A DNA stretch of 64,000 bases from Legionella anisa (GTDB taxonomy: Bacteria > Pseudomonadota > Gammaproteobacteria > Legionellales > Legionellaceae). The stretch lies in NCBI RefSeq assembly GCF_001467525.1, contig NZ_LNXS01000019.1, positions 124,001-188,000 of the forward strand. Direction: 5' to 3'. The notes beneath the pieces were generated by a model. That model was not told the origin of the DNA. It worked only from the letters and a program-made list of their open reading frames with translations, and searched no databases. Below, piece after piece: positions 36,895 to 45,554 of this stretch; within the stretch, counting starts at the first letter, position 1; the number at the start of each line of letters is the position of its first letter. Made by a program: the position numbers and the translations under genes.

Positions 36895-38144
36895 GTCAAT
36901 TAACCAAAACGGCAAAAAAAACATTGGTGGGACTAATACTAGGCAATCTATTAATCATTTTTTCACTGATGCAGTTGGGAAAATATTATTATGAAAACAT
37001 TCGCTCCCCTCTTCCTCCCAAAGCAGTGCGATCATTAACCCATCTTGTTCTACTGTTACAAAAAAACCCTCAGTCAATGTGGCCTTTAATCCTTAGAAAT
37101 CAAAGTATTTCCTGGGCAGAAATAACCTTATCTCCTAAACCCTTATACGATAAAAATGCATTGTTGACTTTAAAAGCCCCAATTCTTTTTAATTTGATAA
37201 AACAAAATAAAAAATTGGAATTTTCGGTATTTCTCAAGGAAAATAATTGGCTAAATATCAAAGTAATTTCTTTTTTCCCAAGGCAGGCAAATTCAATAGT
37301 CAGTTTGTTTCTTATTCTAGTAGGCGCTTTGCTTTTCATTAATTATTGGGCGGTTAGATCACTAAATCAACCAATACACACCTTAATCCAAAGTCTTCAT
37401 TACAGTGAACATCAAGACAACTGGTTACCTATCCCAGTAACAGGAAATCAAGATCAAAAAACTATTTTTAAAAAAATTAATGACCTGCAGGAAAAAGTGA
37501 ATAAGCTTTTAGCAAATCGAACTCGAGTGGTCACCGCGATTTCGCATGATCTGCGTACTCCTTTAACTCGTTTAAAATTACGTGCTGAATATTTGGAAGA
37601 TGATCCCAATTACAGCAAAATAATGACTGATATTAATGAGATGGAACTCATGATTCGAGAAACACTGGATTATTTTAGAGATGTGAATGTTGAAGAAAAA
37701 CCTCAACTCTTTGATTTGGTGGCCTTGCTTTCATCATTAAAAGATGATGCTATTGAACTGAATTATGATGTTAGTTTTACTAGTGAAAGCCCAAAACTGG
37801 TTTGTTATGGTACAGTAAACTTACTCAAACGTGCCTTTAATAATTTGATCAATAATGCAGTTCATTATGGCTATAGGGCAATGATTCATCTAATTAGCCT
37901 ACAAAATAAGGTGGAAATTACCATTACGGATCAAGGTCCAGGATTAGCAGAAGCGGATCTAGAGCAGGTTTTCTTACCTTTTTATCGTGGCGAAAATTCA
38001 CGCTCACGTAGTACAGGAGGAACAGGACTCGGATTAACAATCGCCCGAGAAATTATTCAAATGCATCAAGGAGATATTACATTGACGAATAATTTGCAGG
38101 GCGGATTAAAGGTAATTGTAACGTTACCTCTTAGAGCCTCTTAA
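36891..38144 (+). CDS. EnvZ-like sensor histidine kinase
   Basis: A 417-residue membrane sensor kinase. Two hydrophobic segments (LVGLILGNLLIIFSLM near the start and SIVSLFLILVGALLFINYW at about residue 135) bracket a periplasmic sensor region of roughly 100 residues. A HAMP-like linker follows. The phospho-accepting His is H219 in AISHDLRTPLTRLKLRAEYLE, and the ATPase part has NNLINNAVHYG, ITDQGPGLAEADL and GGTGLGLTIA. Sequence around the His resembles EnvZ. It is translated with the response regulator through an ATGA overlap. Confidence 0.92.
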   Translation: MSQLTKTAKKTLVGLILGNLLIIFSLMQLGKYYYENIRSPLPPKAVRSLTHLVLLLQKNPQSMWPLILRNQSISWAEITLSPKPLYDKNALLTLKAPILFNLIKQNKKLEFSVFLKENNWLNIKVISFFPRQANSIVSLFLILVGALLFINYWAVRSLNQPIHTLIQSLHYSEHQDNWLPIPVTGNQDQKTIFKKINDLQEKVNKLLANRTRVVTAISHDLRTPLTRLKLRAEYLEDDPNYSKIMTDINEMELMIRETLDYFRDVNVEEKPQLFDLVALLSSLKDDAIELNYDVSFTSESPKLVCYGTVNLLKRAFNNLINNAVHYGYRAMIHLISLQNKVEITITDQGPGLAEADLEQVFLPFYRGENSRSRSTGGTGLGLTIAREIIQMHQGDITLTNNLQGGLKVIVTLPLRAS

Positions 38145-38184
38145 CTTCTGTTCAAAAAAATCTAATTGCAAACCAGCTATGCTC

Positions 38185-38239
38185 CATTGTAGCCTGGGTG
38201 CAGCGCAGCGGAACCCGGGTTCCGCTGCACCCTACAATG
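38185..38239. repeat. TGTAGCCTGGGTG-type long hairpin repeat
   Basis: An almost perfect long hairpin runs from CATTGTAG, through GGGTGCAGC and GCGGAACC, to a centre at CGGGTTCC and back to CTACAATG. It begins with the same word as the element at 9836. It lies after the kinase gene, where it could stop transcription. Confidence 0.65.
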
Positions 38240-38352
38240 CATCCAAATAACAGGAACGCTCCCCACATGACCTATTACAAAATTGTAGATTGGGGATGAT
38301 ATATCACTCCAGCTACGGTTGAAATACGATTCACTTAACTTCGGACATTTTG

Positions 38353-39300
38353 TTACATTGCGTTTGCTGCGCCTTCCAATCGTGCCTTAAGTAAGAAAAG
38401 AATCGCTTTCTTTTTCTCATAGGTAAGAGCCTTTGATTGTACTAAACTCAAACAATATTCAGTGAACGTATCAAGCTTTTCCTTACTTGTCTGTGTTGAT
38501 TCATCAGGGACATGCAATTTTTTGTAACTCTCTTCCAACTCGTTGGCAACAGCATCCATCATTTTTGGATCAGGATTTCCTATATTATCTAACCCCTCTT
38601 GTTTGCTGGCTGCAGCAATTTTTTCCAAAAGCTCATTTACCTGTTCTGATGTGACTTCGTTCGCTTGGGGAGATTTTTTCGTAACTCCTCGTAGGTAATC
38701 TCGGTTAGTACTTTCCCAATATTCTCTATCGCCCTGGAATGCAATTACAGTCATCAACACGCGAGAATCAATTTCTTTTTGATTGAATAAAGCTCGGTCG
38801 GTAATATTAAAGGTCCAATCATTTTTCAGTCTAAAAAATGGCCGATATAAAGTTGCCATTTCTCTATCGGTTACAGGATCATAAATTGTGAACGTTGTAC
38901 CCCAAAAATTCATACTTGCCTTAGCCAATTTGGTGTAGCCATCTTGTCCATAAACATCAAACGTTGGGAAAAAGGCAAACAGTTTTTCATCAGCCGACCC
39001 AATAAAATTCTCATAATTATCATAAACATCAAAGTGAGCAGTCAGCGAAAAAAACTTTGACCGTGCATATGCCAATTTATTATCGAATGGATCAAAAAAT
39101 TCATAGGTCAACAAGAGACTTAGAAATTTTCTATATAAAGTACCCAGTTTTCGTGTTTTTGTTTCAATATCGTAGCTCGTCGTTAAACTGATCCAATGCT
39201 CTTTAATGTACATCTCATCAGGAATTTCTGTGTTACCAAGAGCAAAACTTGTATTGATTGTAATTAATGATGAAAACAAAATGGCAATTACTTTTTTCAT
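38353..39300 (-). CDS. Secreted LURP-one/Tubby-like hypothetical protein
   Basis: A 315-residue protein with a signal peptide (VIAILFSSLITINTSFA). The mature N-terminal 190 residues contain repeated Tyr/Phe-rich beta strands (LTAHFDVYDNYENFIGS, FPTFDVYGQDG, FTIYDPVTDREMATLYRP) that look like the LURP-one-related/Tubby C-terminal beta-barrel fold. The last 100 residues are helical and charged. A GAGGT ribosome-binding site precedes the ATG. The function is unknown; the assignment to this fold is my reading and has moderate confidence. It is convergent with the sensor kinase gene. Confidence 0.65.
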   Translation of the reverse strand: MKKVIAILFSSLITINTSFALGNTEIPDEMYIKEHWISLTTSYDIETKTRKLGTLYRKFLSLLLTYEFFDPFDNKLAYARSKFFSLTAHFDVYDNYENFIGSADEKLFAFFPTFDVYGQDGYTKLAKASMNFWGTTFTIYDPVTDREMATLYRPFFRLKNDWTFNITDRALFNQKEIDSRVLMTVIAFQGDREYWESTNRDYLRGVTKKSPQANEVTSEQVNELLEKIAAASKQEGLDNIGNPDPKMMDAVANELEESYKKLHVPDESTQTSKEKLDTFTEYCLSLVQSKALTYEKKKAILFLLKARLEGAANAM

Positions 39301-39371
39301 ATAGACCTCATTCTAAATAAATATTCCGTTGTTTTATTCTTTTCAGAATGGATTTGAACCTATCAAATCCA

Positions 39372-39457
39372 TTAGACTTCTTCGGAAAACTCGCTACAGA
39401 GAGAGACCCGCATCTTCGAAACAATTCTCCTCGGTAGTAAAGTTTCCAAGAAATCTA
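39372..39457. repeat. Shortened dispersed element (copy 3)
   Basis: It starts TTAGACTTCTTCGGAAAAC with CTCGCTACAGAG next, and ends GTAAAGTTTCCAAGAAATCTA. These ends match those of the elements at 35890 and 56214, but the middle is mostly missing, giving 86 bases instead of 143-149. The remainder of the 342-base gap 39301-39642 has no gene. A TATAAT at 39608-39613 is a candidate -10 for the acetyltransferase gene. Confidence 0.6.
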
Positions 39458-39642
39458 TTTTTGATTAAGAACATGGCCGATTATATGGGAGTTCTCTTAA
39501 GGGAGTATTAAATGAATTTAACGTGAGTTGTTTGGACTTTGTGCTGGACAATTGTTTAAAAAATCTAATGAGTCGAGTTACTTAAGTTTTCATTAATTTT
39601 TTGCGCGTATAATAATAGTGTTTCATTCATGGATATGTTCCG

Positions 39643-40461
39643 ATGCCTATTCGTCCAATGTTAAAGAGTGACTTAAGTAAAATATTAGAAATTGATCCTA
39701 TTGTCTTTCCTGACGAAGATCCCTGGTCTCTAAGTGACATGGAACGTTTTTTTGACGCACGATATTCTTACGTTTCCTATGACGAAGAGACGAATAAAAT
39801 TAATGGCTATCTCTTTTTACAAAAACTATCCAAAACTTCTTTTTTTATTGGAAATTTTGGCGTTCACCCCAATTCTCAGGGTAAAGGAATTGGTCAGGAT
39901 CTGATGAGCACTGGATTGAATAAAGCACGAGATGAATTTAAATCAAATCAGAATCTAACGGTTAGCCTACAAGTTCGAAAGGACAATCCTAGGGCCAAGA
40001 AATTTTATGAAAAAAATGGTTTTTCCGTATCTGGTTCCAGTACGACACATGAGCAGATGCATTTGAAAACCCATGGGTTGAAAAGTGAAAATAAAAAAAC
40101 AATATCTTTTATATCTACTCCTCACATCGATCAAGTTTCTGACCTAACAGTAAAAGATAAATTAAACAGCATCGTGACAGCGCTCATTTGCAATATTGAG
40201 AAAAAAGAAAATGATCGTTATACTTCGGGCCTTAATTCTCATAAAGTCCAAGAATTTAAGAAACTGCAACAAGAGATTCTTGGTAAACAGGACTCAGAGA
40301 TTGATCCACAAGAGATTATTCAGCAAATCCGTAACCTATGTCAGATAAAACGTAACCCAATTCATTTCTGGAGTACACCTCACAGTGTAAAAGAATTGAA
40401 TCAATTACTACTAAAAATGGGGTTGAACATAGATGACCCAAAATCTGAAAATACTTTATAA
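39643..40461 (+). CDS. GNAT acetyltransferase with C-terminal extension
   Basis: The first 150 residues of this 272-residue protein are a GNAT N-acetyltransferase of the RimI type: the MPIRPMLKSDLSKILEID opening, FGVHPNSQGKGIGQDLM as the acetyl-CoA pyrophosphate loop, and NPRAKKFYEKNGFSVSG. The last 120 residues are not part of that fold. They are helical and charged (KDKLNSIVTALICNIEKKE, later IIQQIRNLCQIKRN). Similar helical add-ons are frequent in Legionella effectors, so it could be a Dot/Icm substrate, but that is inference. There is no strong Shine-Dalgarno sequence at the start. Confidence 0.72.
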   Translation: MPIRPMLKSDLSKILEIDPIVFPDEDPWSLSDMERFFDARYSYVSYDEETNKINGYLFLQKLSKTSFFIGNFGVHPNSQGKGIGQDLMSTGLNKARDEFKSNQNLTVSLQVRKDNPRAKKFYEKNGFSVSGSSTTHEQMHLKTHGLKSENKKTISFISTPHIDQVSDLTVKDKLNSIVTALICNIEKKENDRYTSGLNSHKVQEFKKLQQEILGKQDSEIDPQEIIQQIRNLCQIKRNPIHFWSTPHSVKELNQLLLKMGLNIDDPKSENTL

Positions 40462-40494
40462 GAGGGTATCCGGAGGGTATTAGCGTTGCTGAAA

Positions 40495-40650
40495 CTATTT
40501 TTCATGTTTTTTGTGTTTTAGTGTGATCAAATCCATTCTGAAGCTACAGCCTGAATCCACAGTCGCTTTAACTCCATCCATTGCAACTGCACGCTCGCTT
40601 AGATTAACCGTACGTACCACAAATAAAGCCAACAACATGCGTTTAGCAAC
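40495..40650 (-). pseudogene. Possible IS4-type transposase fragment
   Basis: The minus strand reads VAKRMLLALFVVRTVNLSER and continues about 30 residues to a TAG at 40495. The LLALFVVRTVNLS stretch resembles the N-terminal conserved part of IS4-family transposases (LxALxxxRTVNLxxLA). No start, no DDE residues and no terminal repeats remain. It fills the gap between the acetyltransferase gene and the end of icmB, where tphA would be expected in L. pneumophila. Confidence 0.3.
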
Positions 40651-40685
40651 ATAAAAAGCATAAAATTATTTTATGCTTTTTATGT
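40649..40685. terminator. Bidirectional terminator after icmB
   Basis: An 18-base arm (ACATAAAAAGCATAAAAT) and its exact complement flank a single T, five bases beyond the icmB stop. The arms carry T5 tracts, so the structure can act as an intrinsic terminator for icmB. Confidence 0.7.
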
Positions 40686-40690
40686 CGAAC

Positions 40691-43600
40691 TCACGTTAAT
40701 TTTGCAGGCAGACTCTTAACATCAGGATTTTTTGAATAGGCATCAAGAATTTCGTTAATTAATTGTTCTACAATACTTTCTTTCATCTCATCCTCAATCA
40801 AACCAACTTTTTCTTTCATATTATTCAATCGAGCTTCTAGTTCTTTGGCAACGGAACCATTAGGAAATAATGCGGCCAAAAGACGTCTTGCTTCTGCGGG
40901 ACCAAGATGACGATACAAGTGGTTTCTCACTGTAGCATCTTCAGCGGTAGTACTGAAAGCCCATAATTCAACCGGTCCCAAAGTCAAGGTAAGCAACTGC
41001 ACATTTACTCCAGTTTTAGTAGCATATTGTGCTAGGAAAGTACCTCCCCCTTGTCTTGGGCCATGTACTCGAGTGCGTAACGCAGTTTTTGCTGTATCGG
41101 AAAGTCCAAATATTGAAGTGGTTTTTTCAATTGCTTGTGAAGGTCCCGCATCCATAATGTAAATTGCAGTAGCAAAATCGATCATGACAGGATCAAAGTC
41201 ATCTACCGATTGTGATAATAAAGCAATTTGTACTTTCCATTTACGGCCTTCACGCATATCGATAATAACCTGCTCACGCACTGCAGCAGATTTTGAAGTA
41301 CGGTGAAACTCGTCATATACAATACGTTTGTGATCTTCTCGAATTTCTTGCACTCTTTCTTGATGATATTCTTTGTATTGTTCCGGTATGTTGTTTAAGC
41401 TCTCTTCAGTTAAATAATAGTGCCTTGCCAATACATAACGTGCCAGCATGTACATAACAGCAGTTTGTCTGTCAGCAGCGTCCCCGCCACTTTTCGCTAC
41501 TTCATCAAGGTCAAGCGATACGACACGCGCATCACCAATATCAAAACTACTCACACGCGACAAAATAGGATACTCACGAACTGCAGCAGAGATCATTCGC
41601 GAAAATGCATTAATTAATGATTCACCTGTTGGTGCCGTTATTCTTTCGTATAAGTCTTCGATAGAGGGGGTACGACAAATTGATGCAGCATCAGCTAATA
41701 AAGGCATTGCATAACGTTGAGCAAGCATCGCTTCATGTACAAAACCTGCGGAATAAAGTGAGTCTGTCACCTCCCACCAGGTTGATTTTGAATCACGAAC
41801 AAATCCAATTTCCTCTAAAATACTGTCAAGAAATTCCTCTACCCCAGGGGAATAAGGTGCTGGATTAAATTCATCAGCCAAACTTTTATATAATTCATCT
41901 ACTACCATACCCGCCAGATCCGGCATACCATCATAGGGTCTTTCCGCTCCAAGGGGAGTAGTTAATAAAGTAATAAAGTTAACTAAAAAAGCACGCTCTA
42001 GTGCCGTAGGATACCGACACCCTAATTGAGTATCAAAAGGATTGATTGAATACTCAGGAGTCATTCGTAAACGGTGATAAGCAACTAAGTGGCGTTTTGA
42101 TGCCGGTAGTGCTTCTTTCAACAATGAGATGAGACCACTACTTGAAGGTCCAATATCAATAATCGCAATACGTGGTAATCGTAATAATCCCCCGGATAAG
42201 CATAAAGCTAAGTTAACCGCATTGGATAAAACGGATTTACCAGAACCTGGACGCGCATAAACCAAGTCAATCCAAGTCGTTTGTTCCGTGGATCCTGGCT
42301 GGAATGGCCAAGGTTTACCATCAGGCGTTCTAAAGAGTAATGCTCCTTTTGACCAAGGTGAAGCAGGACGCGTAATAGGCAATATCGAAACGATTGAGCT
42401 CAGTGGAGCAACTGTAGGGACTGCCATGCTGTTAAGGGTAGCACCTAACATACTGGAAACAAAACCACCAAAAGGATCGCCACAAATTTCTGAAACATCG
42501 GTTGATCCCCAACCTTCAATTGCTTTTACTAATTCAGAACTTCTTTGACGTAATAACGCCAACCTGTCTTCAGGCGCCCAAGTAGTGGCAACAACTCGTA
42601 AGCGGATTATTGCCTCATCGGTGTTAAGCTGTATGTATTTTAATAAGTTCACCGAATCACTGATCAAACGATTTTGTGCTGAACTAAAAGTTAGAATCGC
42701 CGCTAGAAGTCCTTTAAGCTTAATGGTCGCTAGTCCTTCACTTTCAATTAAAAAAGATATTCTCCAAGGAATATGTGCGGGTAATATACGTGTAAATAAC
42801 TGAATAAAGGGTCTTAGATCTTTTGGGAATAAATCAAGGTAGGTTGATGAGTAAATCTTATCTCCAATCCTAACCGTACGTAAATCCAATACTTCTGCAT
42901 CACGAGGAAATACTTGTTTTGCTAATGAGGGCCATAATAAATCAGAAGCATCACCGTCAAAACTATTAATTTCACGAACCGTAACCTTATCTCCGGGTAA
43001 ACTTGCACGCCAATCATCTGCCGTATAATCAGGGTCAGCAGTCATGCGAATTGCATGTATTGCATCATGAACTTCCAGTAGTTTAGCGAAAACATGCAGC
43101 GAATCTAAATCATTCATAACGGAACGAACATACGCATCATGAGTATCACGTAGCTCTGGAATTGCTGCATAGATAGTCTGGCTGTTTTTAAAAGGAGGAG
43201 CCTTCATATCTTTGATCATTTTCATTTTAGTTTTACTTGCTGTTTTCAATTGTTCAGAGGGTAAATTGAATGGTCGTGTAATTAACACAAAATAGACACG
43301 TTCTTCCGCGCAATACTGCGCCATATAATTGACTCGCTCCTCAAACAAGTCCGTTAAATTAAGTTCCAGTCTTCTTGCACTAGCTGTAGCTGGTTCGTAA
43401 GTATCTTGGATCAATTTCCTTATGTTTTGTTTATCATGGCTAAAATAAACCTGTAAGGCATGCCCTGGACGTCCCATAGCGCCCTGAAATGAGTTAGTGA
43501 TACCCGCAACCAAATTGTCAAATTCTACACTTCCAATAAGAGCTGATACACCTTCAATTTTCAAAATAGATACCAAAGAACCATCATGATTAACCAATAC

Positions 43601-43720
43601 TGTTGGACTATCTGCTGTTTCTAAGTCAATATAAGATTCTGTTGTTTGCTTGAGCGAAGTACTTAGCCAGGCAAAGAAGGTATCTATTCCTTCAAAAAAT
43701 GATTCTGACCAATGCGCCAT
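40691..43720 (-). CDS. icmB: Dot/Icm ATPase IcmB (DotO)
   Basis: DotO is the VirB4-like cytoplasmic ATPase that forms the hexameric energy complex with DotB at the base of the type IVB machine. The product is 1009 residues from the ATG at 43720, preceded by AGGA, exactly the length known for L. pneumophila. An in-frame GTG at 43732 would add four residues. Walker A is ARPGSGKSV (P491-S496), and Walker B with the catalytic Glu is RIVYDEFHRTSKSA. A sensor-like ALLSQSVDDFDP segment follows. It lies 18 bases after icmJ. The genes tphA, icmF and icmH that follow icmB in L. pneumophila are not here. Confidence 0.97.
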   Translation of the reverse strand: MAHWSESFFEGIDTFFAWLSTSLKQTTESYIDLETADSPTVLVNHDGSLVSILKIEGVSALIGSVEFDNLVAGITNSFQGAMGRPGHALQVYFSHDKQNIRKLIQDTYEPATASARRLELNLTDLFEERVNYMAQYCAEERVYFVLITRPFNLPSEQLKTASKTKMKMIKDMKAPPFKNSQTIYAAIPELRDTHDAYVRSVMNDLDSLHVFAKLLEVHDAIHAIRMTADPDYTADDWRASLPGDKVTVREINSFDGDASDLLWPSLAKQVFPRDAEVLDLRTVRIGDKIYSSTYLDLFPKDLRPFIQLFTRILPAHIPWRISFLIESEGLATIKLKGLLAAILTFSSAQNRLISDSVNLLKYIQLNTDEAIIRLRVVATTWAPEDRLALLRQRSSELVKAIEGWGSTDVSEICGDPFGGFVSSMLGATLNSMAVPTVAPLSSIVSILPITRPASPWSKGALLFRTPDGKPWPFQPGSTEQTTWIDLVYARPGSGKSVLSNAVNLALCLSGGLLRLPRIAIIDIGPSSSGLISLLKEALPASKRHLVAYHRLRMTPEYSINPFDTQLGCRYPTALERAFLVNFITLLTTPLGAERPYDGMPDLAGMVVDELYKSLADEFNPAPYSPGVEEFLDSILEEIGFVRDSKSTWWEVTDSLYSAGFVHEAMLAQRYAMPLLADAASICRTPSIEDLYERITAPTGESLINAFSRMISAAVREYPILSRVSSFDIGDARVVSLDLDEVAKSGGDAADRQTAVMYMLARYVLARHYYLTEESLNNIPEQYKEYHQERVQEIREDHKRIVYDEFHRTSKSAAVREQVIIDMREGRKWKVQIALLSQSVDDFDPVMIDFATAIYIMDAGPSQAIEKTTSIFGLSDTAKTALRTRVHGPRQGGGTFLAQYATKTGVNVQLLTLTLGPVELWAFSTTAEDATVRNHLYRHLGPAEARRLLAALFPNGSVAKELEARLNNMKEKVGLIEDEMKESIVEQLINEILDAYSKNPDVKSLPAKLT

Positions 43721-43738
43721 TCCGTTCCTCACATTTAA

Positions 43739-44365
43739 CTAACTTGAAATTTCTTCCAATGCACTAGCCGCCCATTTTTCAATCTGTTTACGAAATTTGG
43801 CGCGCGAAGGCAATAGAAGTATATCTTTAAACAATTGAGCTCTTCTCTCTTCGTCACTTACACCCGCATCGATCATCAGCTGACCAAATATTGCAGGGTC
43901 ACTGGTTCCCTCTCCAAATTTTTCCTCCACAAGTTGTGAACGAAACTTGAATGCTCGATAAATATTTTGTGCACTGGATTTATATCCGGTATCGTTTGTG
44001 ATCGCACAAAATAATACGTGACATATGCTGTTTAATTCAGGTTGGGTTAGCTCGGGAAGATAAATCAAAGTTCCTCCACCATAACCACCAACACCAACAG
44101 ACTCAATAAAAAAGCACTGTGCACAAAAACAACAAGAGGTTGCTAAGTTATCCAATTTATTATTGGCATAATTATTATCAAGGTTAATCACCTCTTGAAA
44201 TAAGCGCGCTTGAAATCCACAAAATCTACACGTATATCTATCTCTTTGAAATACTTTTTGCTCAAACGCTTTAAATCGTTCGTCAACCTTCCTGGCTGAA
44301 TATAAACGCCATGAACCAGGCGTAGCCATTAATTTTAATTTGTGTTGTTGTTGATTAACTGCCAT
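43739..44365 (-). CDS. icmJ: Dot/Icm coupling-complex protein IcmJ (DotN)
   Basis: DotN is a zinc-binding subunit of the DotL coupling complex, held on the DotL C-terminal extension. The 208-residue length equals that of L. pneumophila. The HNH-like zinc site is visible as CRFCGF and, about 30 residues later, CCFCAQC. The protein is soluble, with no signal peptide. It is preceded by a 137-base gap with a terminator-like hairpin, which separates icmJ and icmB from the icmN-icmD genes. Confidence 0.96.
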   Translation of the reverse strand: MAVNQQQHKLKLMATPGSWRLYSARKVDERFKAFEQKVFQRDRYTCRFCGFQARLFQEVINLDNNYANNKLDNLATSCCFCAQCFFIESVGVGGYGGGTLIYLPELTQPELNSICHVLFCAITNDTGYKSSAQNIYRAFKFRSQLVEEKFGEGTSDPAIFGQLMIDAGVSDEERRAQLFKDILLLPSRAKFRKQIEKWAASALEEISS

Positions 44366-44422
44366 CTTCTTGGCTCACATTTATAATAAACTTTATTGGC
44401 AATTATTTATTTAATACCTATT

Positions 44423-44456
44423 AAAAGATCCTCTACCCTTTAGCAGGGAGAGGATC
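44423..44456 (-). terminator. Terminator-like hairpin between icmD and icmJ
   Basis: On the minus strand GATCCTCTCCC and GGGTAGAGGATC form a stem with one bulged base, followed by TTTTAAT. This is a reasonable intrinsic terminator or attenuator after icmD. A related CCCTCTC hairpin occurs at 58315-58340. Confidence 0.5.
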
Positions 44457-44502
44457 AGAAATGAATCTTACCATTTTTATTATATAAGCAACTACTATGC
44501 TA

Positions 44503-44901
44503 TTAGCTGCCGGTTGTATAAACTGTTCCTGTAGGTCCAGCAGTTGTACCACCACTGCCTCCGAACATTGTTACCCCGGTTACTCCTAAAATAGAAGGTA
44601 GGAACAATAAGGCCGCAGCAATAAAAACTAAAGCAATTGGTGTACCTATTGGAATTTGGGTCGGGTTATCTTTGTGCTGTTTGAATTTCATAATAGCGCC
44701 AATTGAGAAACCCAATCCGGCCAGATAAGAGCCTGCAGTGATTAATTTGGTTAAGTTTGTAAATGACGAGGTAATCGTTGATGCCATGTTTCCTATTGAT
44801 TGCCCTGCGGCAGCATCTTGACTCACCAAAACCAATACACTTAAACAAACAAAACTGCTTAACCAATATTTGTAACTAGATTTACTAATAACTTTACTCA
44901 C
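44503..44901 (-). CDS. icmD: Dot/Icm inner-membrane protein IcmD (DotP)
   Basis: A 132-residue small membrane protein, the same size as L. pneumophila IcmD. It begins with a signal-like segment (WLSSFVCLSVLVLVSQDAAAG), followed by two hydrophobic segments (LITAGSYLAGLGFSIGAIM and PIALVFIAAALLFLPSILG). It is required for Dot/Icm function, though its exact place is unsettled. It is related to icmC in sequence style (ITAGSYL versus ITGGAYL), suggesting a common ancestor. It is 62 bases after icmC. Confidence 0.94.
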   Translation of the reverse strand: MSKVISKSSYKYWLSSFVCLSVLVLVSQDAAAGQSIGNMASTITSSFTNLTKLITAGSYLAGLGFSIGAIMKFKQHKDNPTQIPIGTPIALVFIAAALLFLPSILGVTGVTMFGGSGGTTAGPTGTVYTTGS

Positions 44902-44963
44902 CTTTTTCTCCCCAATTTAAATTACAGAAATTAACTAAAATAAAAATCGTGCCCTGCCTTGTA

Positions 44964-45545
44964 TCACGATGTCCCATATAAAGTATTATTAATCATCTCA
45001 ATTGTACCTACAATGTTGATTGCTAATATTCCTCCAAAAACATGTATTAAACCTTTTCCCGTTCCTCCTGGTGGCTGTCCTTGCGAAGCAGAACGCGCAA
45101 TCAACACCCATCCCCTTACAAAGGCAATTAAACCGATGACCTGAATAATAATTGTCAAAGGCCTCCCCACCACACTTCCAGTACCAAATAAAGTATCCAG
45201 TGTTGGATTAGTGCTGCTTACTGGAGCATATTGGAGAACATTTTGATAACCAAAAGTACTCACCATTAATGATGAAAACGCCGATGGAAAATAAATAAAT
45301 ATCGCACCAACTAGCAAATATACAATTGGTTCCTTCATACTAGTATTACTTGACATCATAGTCCGAGCTTCACCATATGTCTTTAAACTATAGACTGCTT
45401 TGAACAAAAATGCACAGCCGATTAGATAAGCTCCCCCTGTAATCATACGTTCTACAGGGATCAACGAATTTGCGACATTAGTTAATATATTAACCTGACC
45501 CGATATCCAGCAAGCTACTGTTCCGCCCGTACATGTATCAGCCAT
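44964..45545 (-). CDS. icmC: Dot/Icm inner-membrane protein IcmC (DotE)
   Basis: A 193-residue protein with four hydrophobic segments (ITGGAYLIGCAFLFKAVY, PIVYLLVGAIFIYFPSAF, IIIQVIGLIAFVRGWVL and VFGGILAINIVGTI). Length and topology match L. pneumophila DotE, a component of the inner-membrane part of the machine. It follows icmG by nine bases within the icmN-icmD operon. Confidence 0.95.
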   Translation of the reverse strand: MADTCTGGTVACWISGQVNILTNVANSLIPVERMITGGAYLIGCAFLFKAVYSLKTYGEARTMMSSNTSMKEPIVYLLVGAIFIYFPSAFSSLMVSTFGYQNVLQYAPVSSTNPTLDTLFGTGSVVGRPLTIIIQVIGLIAFVRGWVLIARSASQGQPPGGTGKGLIHVFGGILAINIVGTIEMINNTLYGTS

Positions 45546-45554
45546 ACAAACACC

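Noticed and set aside
39329..39511. 60-codon plus-strand frame
   Set aside because: It covers the shortened repeat element, has no ribosome-binding site and no protein features.
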